From positions 287,540 to 351,539 of the forward strand of contig NZ_PZZZ01000006.1 of the NCBI RefSeq assembly GCF_003046475.1: a stretch of 64,000 nt of DNA. Reading direction: 5' to 3'. The translations under genes were made by a program, and so were the position numbers. Positions 9,543 to 18,296 of this stretch are shown here, piece after piece. The notes under the pieces were generated by a model that worked only from the letters and a program-made list of their open reading frames with translations, ran no database searches and was not told the origin of the DNA. Every line of letters begins with the position of its first letter. The first letter of the stretch is position 1. This DNA is from Mycoplana dimorpha. Lineage in GTDB: Bacteria > Pseudomonadota > Alphaproteobacteria > Rhizobiales > Rhizobiaceae.

Positions 9543-10508
9543 GTGACAATCGCAGGCGAAAATACGAAGGTTGCCATGGAGAATTCAGCGATCGCTCTGC
9601 GTGGCGCCAAGGTGCGGACACCCAATCAGAGCTGGCTCCGGGAGTTCTGCCTCCTGCCTGCGGTGGCATGGTATGGCGTGTTCTTCTTCGGGCCGCTGTG
9701 CTTTTTCCTGTGGTTCGGCTTCTGGCGCGTCGAGGACTACAGTCCTGTGGCGGACTTCTCGCTCACGAACTATCGTGAGATTTTCGCCAACATGTTCACA
9801 GGATCCAACTATGGCTGGGGAATAGCCCAGTCGTTGTGGGTTTCCGTGCCAGCCGCTTTGATTGCAACGACCTGCACCTACCTGGTCGTGCTTGCCATCG
9901 TGTACGGCGTACCGGCCAGGCGCCAACGTCTTGCGCTTCTGCTCACGGTCGCTCCGTTCTGGAGCAGCTACCTGTTGCGCCTCTATGCATGGCAGATCAT
10001 CCTCGCACGCGAAGGCGCGATCAATTCCCTTCTGACGGCGATAGGCCTGGGCGAATGGCGTATCGCGCTGATGTATACCCAGATCGCGACAAGGATAGGC
10101 CTCATCCATTACGTCACGCCGATCTTGATCATCATTCTGTACGTGACGGTTTCGAACATCGACAGGGCGCTGATCGACGTGTCGCGCAATTTGGGCGCGA
10201 CCCGGCTGCAGACGTTTCGGAAGGTCATCCTCCCGCTCAGCAGGGTAGGCCTTATTACTTCGGTCAGCTTTGCAACGATCATCTGCCTTGGAGATTTTCT
10301 GTCAGGGTCGTTGCTGGGAGGGGGCGGAGGCACCTCTCTGATAGGGCGCGTTCCAACCTTCCCGGACATGATCATGTCCGAATATGGAAGTTCTTCCAAT
10401 CTACCCCGAACCACCGCCATGGCATCGATCCTCGTCGTCATCATGCTGATAGTTCTTGCGATCTCAATCCGGCTCATGACACCGGCCTTGAAGGGTAACC
10501 GTCGATGA
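9543..10508 (+). CDS. ABC transporter permease, PotB type
   Basis: 321-residue inner-membrane subunit that starts with GTG. An N-terminal cytoplasmic stretch of about 35 residues is followed by roughly six membrane helices. The coupling loop is seen as DVSRNLGATRLQTFRKVILPLS, matching the EAA loop of PotB-like permeases. Its end overlaps the next permease by four bases (ATGA), so the two are translationally coupled. Confidence 0.9.
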   Translation: MTIAGENTKVAMENSAIALRGAKVRTPNQSWLREFCLLPAVAWYGVFFFGPLCFFLWFGFWRVEDYSPVADFSLTNYREIFANMFTGSNYGWGIAQSLWVSVPAALIATTCTYLVVLAIVYGVPARRQRLALLLTVAPFWSSYLLRLYAWQIILAREGAINSLLTAIGLGEWRIALMYTQIATRIGLIHYVTPILIIILYVTVSNIDRALIDVSRNLGATRLQTFRKVILPLSRVGLITSVSFATIICLGDFLSGSLLGGGGGTSLIGRVPTFPDMIMSEYGSSSNLPRTTAMASILVVIMLIVLAISIRLMTPALKGNRR

Positions 10509-11335
10509 CCGAAGGTGGCGAACGCAGGGCGTGGATTGTTGCCGCCCGCATCTGGATCGGCATTTTCCTTGTGTTCCTTTACTTGCCGATATTCATGCTC
10601 ATCCTGTTTTCGATGCAGAAGAACCAGTTCGCGAGTTTCCCGCTCATGGGATTCAGCACCGAGTGGTATCGGAAGCTGTTCAACGACGGCACGCTCATCA
10701 CCGCGCTCGGCAACAGCATTCTTGTCTCTCCGGCGGCGGCAACCGTCGCCACGATAATCAGCTTCCTGGCGGCCTATGCGATCAATCGCTTCGAGTTCAG
10801 GGGCCGAAACCTGCTGACCGGGATCTTTATCATGCCAGTGTTGATACCGGGCTTGATTCTGGGTGTCGCGTGTCTCGGCCTGCTGTCGCGACTGCACCTG
10901 AACGGTGAGCTGTACTCGGTTTTCCTCATGCATGTATTGCTGACGACGGCGCCGGCGCTGGCGATCATCCAGCTGCGCCTCTCGCAATTGCCGCGATCGC
11001 ACGAAGAGGCGGCCTGGGATCTTGGCGCGACCGAATGGCAGGCGCTTCGGCGGGTCGTCATCCCGTGGGCCTTGCCCGGAATCGTCGGCGGCTGGCTGCT
11101 TGCCTTCACCTTTTCCTTCGACGAATTCCTGATCGCGTGGTTTGTGGCGGGATTTGACCAGACGCTGCCGGTCGCCATTTTCTCCGTCCTGAAGGCTGTC
11201 GTCGATCCGTCGCTCAATGCGATCGGCACGATTGTATTCTTGATATCCGGCATCGTTCTTGTCGGCGTCGAGATGTTCGTTCTGCCGCTGGTGTTCGGCC
11301 GCGAGCAGGGTACCGACTCCAACCCGGGCGTTTAA
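10505..11335 (+). CDS. ABC transporter permease, PotC type
   Basis: 276-residue inner-membrane subunit, the second permease of the importer. Its coupling loop EEAAWDLGATEWQALRRVVIPWALP is the classic EAA motif of PotC. It has six predicted membrane segments and normal family length. It is the last gene of the plus-strand set and converges on mgdD, with about 250 bases between them in which I see no strong terminator hairpin. Confidence 0.9.
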   Translation: MTEGGERRAWIVAARIWIGIFLVFLYLPIFMLILFSMQKNQFASFPLMGFSTEWYRKLFNDGTLITALGNSILVSPAAATVATIISFLAAYAINRFEFRGRNLLTGIFIMPVLIPGLILGVACLGLLSRLHLNGELYSVFLMHVLLTTAPALAIIQLRLSQLPRSHEEAAWDLGATEWQALRRVVIPWALPGIVGGWLLAFTFSFDEFLIAWFVAGFDQTLPVAIFSVLKAVVDPSLNAIGTIVFLISGIVLVGVEMFVLPLVFGREQGTDSNPGV

Positions 11336-11583
11336 CCGTCGATCCGATGAAGGCCATCTGCTGCCGCAGGCACCGGTGGCCGCAAAAGTGACCGATGGCG
11401 GGCACGATCGCGCCCGGCATGCTCTGGCCATCCACATTTACCGCCTGCAAGCGATGGCAGAATGGAAGCGGGGCTGGGTGACCTTGCGAATTGAGCGGCA
11501 CCGCGACAGGCGCAATCACTGTCAGATGAGTGACAACGCCCGCGCTACTAGGGTGGCCCAATCTGATTTGCGGCGATCGATCG

Positions 11584-12234
11584 TTACGACGACGGCTTTT
11601 CGTCGAGGGCGTGTGGCCGCACCACCTCCACGCCATACTCCGCTGACGAGTCCAGTATGGTGTGCCAGATGCTGTCGGCGAAGCTGGTGAAGACCAGGAC
11701 GTTGTACACCGGGGATCCGTCGGCAGCGTCCGTGTCCCGCCACAGATTGACGCCGCTGTGGTCGATCGAGGTTGCAGCCGCGGCGCCAACGGGAAAGACC
11801 GAGCCATCTAAATCCAGCGACGACAGCTTGGCCAGCATGGCCCGCACCTTGGGCCCGGATATCTGTATCAGGCAGCGGCCGTCCGACTGGTCCGACAGCG
11901 AGGCCTTCGCCGCGAACGGTTCACGCATGCCGTCCAATGGCTGCGCTGCGGGCACCCGTGGAAACAGCGCGTAGAACTGATCGGCACCAGACCAGAACAG
12001 CGTCGTCGTCTTGCCCCGGACAGCAAGGGGCTTGGCCGGCGCTTCGGCACCGAAAAACTCCTTGGCCGCCTTGGCGGTCGCCGACCATTGGCCGCGCCGG
12101 GCAAGGATCAGGACAAGGCTGAAATCGAGCACTTCCGACAAGACGATGCCGGACTGCTGCACGGCCGCGCCATGGCGACGGGGACGCGTCGCGTGCTGCA
12201 GCGGCGACGTCGCGGTCCAGGTAAAATCAGCCAC
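11584..12234 (-). CDS. mgdD: N-methylglutamate dehydrogenase gamma subunit (sarcosine oxidase SoxG-like)
   Basis: 216 residues from the GTG at 12234, which overlaps the end of mgdC by eight bases and has GGAGGAC upstream; longer in-frame starts give an unrelated N-terminus. It is the small subunit of the heterotetrameric sarcosine oxidase/N-methylglutamate dehydrogenase family, with the SoxG-type folate-domain-like fold. It is the last gene of mgsABC-gmaS-mgdABCD. In isolation it would be annotated soxG; gmaS and mgs beside it make MgdD the better name. Confidence 0.8.
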   Translation of the reverse strand: MADFTWTATSPLQHATRPRRHGAAVQQSGIVLSEVLDFSLVLILARRGQWSATAKAAKEFFGAEAPAKPLAVRGKTTTLFWSGADQFYALFPRVPAAQPLDGMREPFAAKASLSDQSDGRCLIQISGPKVRAMLAKLSSLDLDGSVFPVGAAAATSIDHSGVNLWRDTDAADGSPVYNVLVFTSFADSIWHTILDSSAEYGVEVVRPHALDEKPSS

Positions 12235-15200
12235 GCTGGCGTCCTCCTTCGGGATCGTAGAAGACCGGATTGCAGATCTCGACGTCGTAGTCTTCGCCGC
12301 GCAGCGGATCGTGGGCGCGGACGATTTCGCCATAGCGCTCGCGGCCGCGCTCGACCAGGCCAAGGCCGATCCACTGGCCGAGCATCGGCGAGTGGCAGAC
12401 CGAAGTGACGTAGCCCTGGTCGGTTTCCGGAGACGGTCTCGCGCCCTTGGGGATGGTATGTGCGCCCGAACGCAGGCGCCTTGCCTTGTCGACTGGCTTC
12501 AGGCCGACCACAACCTGTCGGTTGGGGTCGACGAGGCCTTCGCGGGCGGCGAGAACGCGGCCGACGAAGTCCTTCTTCTTCGACGCCATCTTGCCGAGAC
12601 CGAGATCGCCGGCGGTTGTCGTGCCGTTGAGTTCCGGGCCGGCAACGTGACCCTTCTCGATGCGCATCACGCCGAGTGCTTCGGTACCGTAGGGGATGAC
12701 GCCGAACTGCTTGCCCGCGATCATCAGGTTGCGCGCCAGGGCGTCGCCGAAGCGTGCCGGAACGGAGATTTCGAAGGCCATTTCACCGGAGAACGAAATG
12801 CGGAACAGCCGGGCCACGACCCCGCCGCGCAGCTTCACCTCGCGAACCGCCATGAAGGGGAAGCCTTCGTTGGACAGGTCTTCCGACGGCTCGACGATCT
12901 CGCGCAGCAGGTCGCGGGTCTTCGGGCCGGCGATCGAGAACTGCGCCCACTGATCGGTGCACGAGGTCAGTTGCACGTCGAGTTCGGGCCACAACACCTG
13001 CCGGCAGTATTCGAGATACTGCATCACCGGGCCTGCCTTGGCCGTGGTGGTGGTCAGGAAGTAGTGATCCTCGGCCAGCCGCGACGTGGTGCCGTCATCC
13101 ATGACGATGCCGTCCTCGCGCAGCATCAGGCCGTAGCGCGCCTTGCCGACACCAAGCGAAGAGAAGGCGTTGATGTAGACACGGTCGAGGAAGGCGCCTG
13201 CGTCGGGGCCCATCACGTCGATCTTGCCCAGCGTCGAGACGTCGCAGAAGCCGACGCCGTTGCGCACGGTCAGGACTTCGCGGTCGACCGAGGTCAGCCA
13301 GTCTTTTTCGCCGGGCAGCGGATACCATTGCGCCCGCTTCCACAGGCCGGTGTCGACGAAGGTCGCGCCGCGTTCCGCGGCCCAGCGATGCGAGGGCGTC
13401 AGCCGGGTCGAATGGAAGTTCTCGTCGCGATGGTGGCCGGCAAGTGCGCCGATCGCCACCGGAACCTGCGGCGGCCGATAGATGGTGGTGCCGGTCTGCG
13501 GGATCGTGCGTCCGCTGACCTCGGCCATGATGGCAAGGCCGGTAACGTTGGAATTGCGGCCCTGGTCGGTCGCCATGCCAAGCGTGGTATAGCGCTTGAG
13601 ATGCTCCACGGATTCGAAGCCCTCGCGCTGCGCCAGTGCGATGTCGGACGCGGTCACGTCGTGCTGGAAATCGACGAACGCCTTGTGCTTGCCTTCGACA
13701 TGCCACAGCGGCGTGATCGACAACGCTTCGTCGGACGCAGCCGCGGGCGAGCCGGCCTTTTGCGTGCGGCCGCTTTCGGCGGCCGCGGCAATGCCGGCCG
13801 CATGGCCGGCGCGCAGGCAGGCGCCGAGCGAAAAGTCGCCGTTTGCGGCGCCGGCAACGACCATTCCGGGCGGGCACTCGCCGGGCACGAAGGCTGCGAT
13901 GTCGTCGCGCCAGGTAGGCCGGCCGCGGTGATGCGACGCCAGGCCGACCGACGGGTTCCAGCCGCCCGACATGGCAAGCGTGTCGGCGGCAATTTCGACC
14001 GTTGTGCCCTTGGCCTGGGCGACGCTGATCCTGCTGATGCCCGACGCCCCTCCCCTGACATCGTGGACGACGCCATTGAACACGCGGAAGCCCGAGACCT
14101 CGGCCATGGCCCGAAGTTCTTCGGGGATACCGGGCCTTGAATCGATGACGGCGGAAATCTCGACGCCGGCACGAAGGGCGGCCTCGACGGTTCTCCAGCC
14201 GTCGCTGTTGTTGGTGAACAAGGCAACGCGCTTGCCGGGAAGGGCTGCAAACCGTTCGATATAGGTCCGGACTGCCGAAGCCATCATGACGCCTGGGCGA
14301 TCGTTGCCCGAAAATACGATCGGACGTTCGATCGCGCCGGCCGCCACCACGCAGCGCTTGGCCACGATGCGCCAGAGCCGCTGGCGAACCTCATGCTCGG
14401 GAGGCGTCGCGACATGGTCGTTGACCCGCTCGAGCGCGCCATAGGTGCCGCCGTCGTAAACGCCGAACACAGCCGTGCGCGTCATGACGCGGACATTGGA
14501 CAGAGACGACAGCTCGGCCAGCGCGTTGGCCAGCCATTCGCGCGAGGACATGCCGCCGATTTCGCCGCCGTCGGACAACAGGCGGCCGCCGGCACGGCTG
14601 TCTTCTTCAGCGAGGATGACGCGTGCGCCGGCGCGGCCGGCGGCGAGTGCGGCCGAAACGCCGGTCGGGCCACTGCCGACCACCAGCACGTCGCAATGCG
14701 CCCAGGCCTTGTCGTAGTGATCGGGATCGGCCAGACCGCTCGACCGGCCAAGGCCGGCGGCGCGCCGGATGGCAGGTTCGTAGATCATCTCCCAGAATTT
14801 TGCCGGCCACATGAAGGTCTTGTAGTAGAAGCCGGCGACGAAAATCGGCGACAGCAGCTGGTTGACCGACATCACATCGTAGCGCAGCGACGGCCAGCGG
14901 TTCTGGCTGAGCGCCTCGAGGCCTTGGTAGAGCTCGGCCGTCGTCGCCTTGGTGTTGGGTTCGCGGCGGGCGCCGCTGCGCAGTTCGACCAGCGCGTTCG
15001 GCTCTTCCGAGCCGGCCGTCAGGATGCCGCGCGGGCGATGGTACTTGAACGAGCGGCCGACCAGCCTGACGCCGTTGGCGACGAGGGCGGAAGCAAGTGT
15101 GTCGCCGGCAAAGCCGGTCATCGCCTTGCCGTCGAAGGTAAAGTTCAGCGGCGCAGCGCGGTCGATCAGGCCGCCGGTGTCGAGCCGGTTGGATTGAGTG

Positions 15201-15280
15201 CTGCCGGAAGGCGCCACGGGAGCCTTGGCTCCGGCCGCAAACCTGGCTTCGGCGGAGGTGAGCGATAGCGAGCCAGTCAT
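12227..15280 (-). CDS. mgdC: N-methylglutamate dehydrogenase alpha subunit (SoxA-like, folate-dependent)
   Basis: 1017 residues. The N-terminus (about 45-120) has the ferredoxin-like fold of SoxA, without iron-sulfur cysteines (GDTLASAL, FKYHRPRGI). A Rossmann dinucleotide site VVGSGPTG (about 200-207) begins the oxidoreductase part. The C-terminal third (about 610-1017) is a GcvT-type tetrahydrofolate-binding domain. In this family the methyl group of the N-methyl amino acid is oxidised on the beta subunit and captured here as 5,10-methylene-tetrahydrofolate. That product is the substrate of FolD, encoded upstream in the same cluster. It overlaps mgdB by four bases and mgdD by eight. Confidence 0.85.
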   Translation of the reverse strand: MTGSLSLTSAEARFAAGAKAPVAPSGSTQSNRLDTGGLIDRAAPLNFTFDGKAMTGFAGDTLASALVANGVRLVGRSFKYHRPRGILTAGSEEPNALVELRSGARREPNTKATTAELYQGLEALSQNRWPSLRYDVMSVNQLLSPIFVAGFYYKTFMWPAKFWEMIYEPAIRRAAGLGRSSGLADPDHYDKAWAHCDVLVVGSGPTGVSAALAAGRAGARVILAEEDSRAGGRLLSDGGEIGGMSSREWLANALAELSSLSNVRVMTRTAVFGVYDGGTYGALERVNDHVATPPEHEVRQRLWRIVAKRCVVAAGAIERPIVFSGNDRPGVMMASAVRTYIERFAALPGKRVALFTNNSDGWRTVEAALRAGVEISAVIDSRPGIPEELRAMAEVSGFRVFNGVVHDVRGGASGISRISVAQAKGTTVEIAADTLAMSGGWNPSVGLASHHRGRPTWRDDIAAFVPGECPPGMVVAGAANGDFSLGACLRAGHAAGIAAAAESGRTQKAGSPAAASDEALSITPLWHVEGKHKAFVDFQHDVTASDIALAQREGFESVEHLKRYTTLGMATDQGRNSNVTGLAIMAEVSGRTIPQTGTTIYRPPQVPVAIGALAGHHRDENFHSTRLTPSHRWAAERGATFVDTGLWKRAQWYPLPGEKDWLTSVDREVLTVRNGVGFCDVSTLGKIDVMGPDAGAFLDRVYINAFSSLGVGKARYGLMLREDGIVMDDGTTSRLAEDHYFLTTTTAKAGPVMQYLEYCRQVLWPELDVQLTSCTDQWAQFSIAGPKTRDLLREIVEPSEDLSNEGFPFMAVREVKLRGGVVARLFRISFSGEMAFEISVPARFGDALARNLMIAGKQFGVIPYGTEALGVMRIEKGHVAGPELNGTTTAGDLGLGKMASKKKDFVGRVLAAREGLVDPNRQVVVGLKPVDKARRLRSGAHTIPKGARPSPETDQGYVTSVCHSPMLGQWIGLGLVERGRERYGEIVRAHDPLRGEDYDVEICNPVFYDPEGGRQRG

Positions 15281-15600
15281 GATATTGTGCCTGCCGTTGA
15301 TGCCGGCGAGGAGGAGGCGCCCGTGCCGGGCGCTGCCTCAACCGAAGTGATTTCATGCGTTGCGGTGTTGCGGGTCAAGCGCAGCCATGAGCGACAGCCG
15401 CCGCCGTGATACCAGTATTCGTCCATCTCGCCGGCGACGTTGTCGCGCAGGTAGACATAGTCGTAGAACGCCTCCGCCTCGCCGGCGGCGCCACCGGCGA
15501 CCTCGAGCGCGACCATGGCCGGCCGTTGCGGTTTGGCGTCGCCGAGATAGGTGAATTCGCCGTTTTCGCGCTCGCCGCAAAAGGGACATGCTATGCGCAT
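15277..15600 (-). CDS. mgdB: N-methylglutamate dehydrogenase delta subunit (SoxD-like, zinc-binding)
   Basis: 107 residues, the small zinc subunit of the heterotetramer. The N-terminus has C5-P-F-C8, and the second half of the site is seen in YWYHGGGCRSW, the usual SoxD arrangement. AGGAC lies upstream of the ATG. Its stop overlaps the start of mgdC by four bases (ATGA), and it follows mgdA by 22 bases, giving the standard order beta-delta-alpha-gamma. Confidence 0.87.
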   Translation of the reverse strand: MRIACPFCGERENGEFTYLGDAKPQRPAMVALEVAGGAAGEAEAFYDYVYLRDNVAGEMDEYWYHGGGCRSWLRLTRNTATHEITSVEAAPGTGASSSPASTAGTIS

Positions 15601-15622
15601 TTCCGATCGTCCTGTTCTGGTC

Positions 15623-16876
15623 CTAGTGAAGGTTCGGCTGGGCGCCCTGGCCCTTTTCGTCGATCATCAGGCCGCGTTGGAAGCGGTCGAGGCGGAAGCG
15701 CCTGGCTTCCTCGTGCGGTTCTTCGCGAGCCAGCAGATGCGCAAAGGTCAGCCCCGATGCCGGCGTCGCCTTGAAGCCGCCGTAGCACCAGCCGGCATTG
15801 ATGTAGAGGCCGTCGACCGGCGTCCGGTCGATGATCGGCGTGCCGTCCATCGACATATCCATGATGCCGCCCCACTGACGCAGCAGGCGTACGCGGCCGA
15901 TCATTGGCATCAGCGCCATGCCGCCTTCGCAGACGTCTTCCATCACCGGCATGTTGCCGCGCTGGGCGTAGGAATTGTAACCGTCGAGATCGCCGCCGAA
16001 GACCAGGCCGCCCTTGTCGGACTGGCTGACGTAAAAATGACCGGCGCCGAAGGTGATGACGCCGGGAATGAGCGGCTTGATCGCTTCCGACACGAAGGCC
16101 TGCAGCACATGGCTTTCGATCGGCAGGCGCAGGCCGGCCATTGCCGCGACCCGTGACGAGCTTCCGGCCACCGCCATGCCGACCTTGCCCGCACCGATCC
16201 GTCCGCGCGATGTCTCGACGCCGGTCACCTTGCCGTTGGCGTCGCGGGTGAAGCCGGTGACCTCGCAGTTTTGAATGACATCGACACCGAGCTTGTCGGC
16301 GGCGTGAGCATAGCCCCACACGACAGCGTCATGGCGCGCAGTGCCGGCACGGCGCTGCAGCAGGCCGCCTTGGATCGGGAAGCGCGCATTGTCGTAGTTC
16401 AGGAACGGCAGCATCTTGCGGATCTGCACAGCATCGAGCAGTTCGGCGTCTATGCCGTTGATGCGCATGACGTTGCCGCGCCGGGCAAAGGCATCACGCT
16501 GGGCGTCGGAGTGGTACAGGTTGATGATGCCGCGCTGGCTCACCATCGTGTTGTAGTTGAGGTCCTGCTCCATGCTTTCCCACAGCTTCATCGACAGCTC
16601 GTAAAAGCCGGTGTTGCCGGGAAGCATGTAGTTGGAGCGGATGATGGTCGTGTTGCGGCCGGCGTTGCCGGAGCCGATCCACCCCTTTTCCAGCACCGCG
16701 ACGTTGCGGATGCCATATGTGTGGGCAAGGAAATAGGCAGTGGCCAATCCGTGGCCGCCGCCGCCGATGATCACCACGTCATAGTGGCTCTTGGGGGCTG
16801 GGTCGCGCCATGTGCGCGCCCAGGACTTGTGACCGGAAAGCGCAGCTCGCGCCAAGGAAAAGATCGAGTATTTCAT
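15623..16876 (-). CDS. mgdA: N-methylglutamate dehydrogenase beta subunit (SoxB-like flavoprotein)
   Basis: 417 residues from the ATG at 16876; the frame is open further but the added 37 residues match nothing in SoxB. The FAD site VVIIGGGGHGLATA is at about 34-47. His182 in TARHD lies where SoxB proteins carry the covalently bound FMN (family knowledge). This subunit oxidises the N-methyl group; electrons pass through FMN. The catalytic context (gmaS and mgsABC directly upstream) indicates N-methylglutamate rather than sarcosine as substrate. Confidence 0.83.
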   Translation of the reverse strand: MKYSIFSLARAALSGHKSWARTWRDPAPKSHYDVVIIGGGGHGLATAYFLAHTYGIRNVAVLEKGWIGSGNAGRNTTIIRSNYMLPGNTGFYELSMKLWESMEQDLNYNTMVSQRGIINLYHSDAQRDAFARRGNVMRINGIDAELLDAVQIRKMLPFLNYDNARFPIQGGLLQRRAGTARHDAVVWGYAHAADKLGVDVIQNCEVTGFTRDANGKVTGVETSRGRIGAGKVGMAVAGSSSRVAAMAGLRLPIESHVLQAFVSEAIKPLIPGVITFGAGHFYVSQSDKGGLVFGGDLDGYNSYAQRGNMPVMEDVCEGGMALMPMIGRVRLLRQWGGIMDMSMDGTPIIDRTPVDGLYINAGWCYGGFKATPASGLTFAHLLAREEPHEEARRFRLDRFQRGLMIDEKGQGAQPNLH

Positions 16877-16926
16877 CACTTTGTTTCCGCGACACGGCCT
16901 GCTGTTCCGGTTCCTGGAGGCGTGGT

Positions 16927-18270
16927 TCAGCAGTCCAGCGTGTGGTCGAGTTCCCACTGCGTGAGATGCGAGGTATAGGAATTCCATTCCGCAGTCTTCA
17001 TCTTGACGAAGCCGTTCACGAGATCTTCGCCCAAGACGGACTTGAACTCCTTGTCGCTGTCGAGCAGACGCAAGGCATCGAGCAGGTTCAACGGCAGCCT
17101 CGGAGCATCCTTGATGGTGTGCCCTTCGGTGTACATGTTGATGTCACTACGCGGACCGGGTTCGATCTTGTCGCGAAGACCCTTCAATCCCGCGGCCAGG
17201 ATCACCGCCTGCATCAGGTAGGGATTGGCGGCGCCATCGGGAAGTCTGAGCTCGAAGCGGCCGGGGCCGGGGACGCGCACCATATGCGTGCGGTTGTTGC
17301 CGGTCCAGGTCACGGCATTCGGCGCCCAGGTGGAGCCGGAAACCGTGCGGGGCGCGTTGATGCGCTTGTAGGAATTGACCGTCGGACAGATGATGGCCGT
17401 CATGACGGCGGCGTATTTCATGATGCCGCCGAGGAAGTACATGCCCTTCTGCGACAGACCGTCCGGCGAGCTGTCATCGGCGAAGACGTTGGTCTTTCCC
17501 GATAGATCCCACGCGGAGATGTGCGCATGGCAACCGTTGCCGGTCAGGTTCGGGAACGGCTTCGGCATGAACGTGGCGCGGAAACCGTGCTTTTCGGCCA
17601 GCGACTTGATCATGAACTTGAAGAAGGAGTACTTGTCGGCAGTGACCAGGACGTCGTCATATTTCCAGTTCATCTCGAACTGGCCGTTGGCATCCTCGTG
17701 GTCGTTTTGATACGGCTCCCAACCAAGCTCGAGCATCGCATCGCTGGCTTCGCGAATGATGTCAAAGCGGCGCATCAAGGCCTGCTGGTCATAGCAAGGC
17801 TTCTTGGAGTTATCGTTCTCGTCCGAGAGGGACTTGCCGTCAAAGCTGACGAAGGAGAACTCCGGCTCGACGCCGGTCTTCACCCGCACGCCCTGCGCGG
17901 CGGCTTCCTCGACGAGGCGCATCAGCGTATTGCGCGGAGCCTGATCGACGCTCTTGCCGTTCATCACGCAATTGGACGCGACCCAAGCCACTTCCGGCTT
18001 CCAGGGCAGCTGGATGGCCGAACTCGGATCCGGAACCGCTAGCATGTCGGAATCCGCTGGCGTCATGTCCATGCCGCCGGCGAAACCGGCAAAACCGGCG
18101 CCATCCTTCTGCATCTCCGCGATGGCGCGGGTCGGAACCAGCTTGGCGCGCTGACCGCCAAACAGATCCGTGTAAGAGATCATGAAGTAGTTGATGTTTC
18201 TCGCCCTGGCAAACTCCGTCAGATCCCGTATTGCCGCGGGTTTCGTTTTGCTTTCGAACGCACTTCCCAT
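16927..18270 (-). CDS. gmaS: Gamma-glutamylmethylamide synthetase (GlnT-like glutamine synthetase family)
   Basis: 447 residues from the ATG at 18270, with GGAGG six bases upstream (a GTG at 18276 is the alternative). The glutamine synthetase fold shows the Glu-rich metal site GVEPEFSF, NGCHAHIS and the ATP/glutamate loop RFELRLPDGAANPY. The protein belongs to the GlnT/type III-like branch, which includes GmaS. GmaS joins methylamine to glutamate with ATP. The position between mgsC and mgdA decides the call; a plain GlnT is the alternative name in rhizobia. Confidence 0.85.
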   Translation of the reverse strand: MGSAFESKTKPAAIRDLTEFARARNINYFMISYTDLFGGQRAKLVPTRAIAEMQKDGAGFAGFAGGMDMTPADSDMLAVPDPSSAIQLPWKPEVAWVASNCVMNGKSVDQAPRNTLMRLVEEAAAQGVRVKTGVEPEFSFVSFDGKSLSDENDNSKKPCYDQQALMRRFDIIREASDAMLELGWEPYQNDHEDANGQFEMNWKYDDVLVTADKYSFFKFMIKSLAEKHGFRATFMPKPFPNLTGNGCHAHISAWDLSGKTNVFADDSSPDGLSQKGMYFLGGIMKYAAVMTAIICPTVNSYKRINAPRTVSGSTWAPNAVTWTGNNRTHMVRVPGPGRFELRLPDGAANPYLMQAVILAAGLKGLRDKIEPGPRSDINMYTEGHTIKDAPRLPLNLLDALRLLDSDKEFKSVLGEDLVNGFVKMKTAEWNSYTSHLTQWELDHTLDC

Positions 18271-18296
18271 AAACACCCTCCTCCCAGATCGTTGTT

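Noticed and set aside
12011-14140. Open frame of 709 codons on the plus strand opposite mgdC/mgdD
   Set aside because: It is an antisense shadow caused by high GC third positions. The composition is Arg/Ala/His-rich with no recognisable domain, and the minus strand encodes clear SoxA/SoxG-type proteins.
11584-16876. Plain sarcosine oxidase (soxBDAG) annotation
   Set aside because: The subunits fit, but gmaS and mgsABC directly upstream in the N-methylglutamate pathway order make MgdABCD the better call. Sarcosine activity cannot be excluded from sequence.
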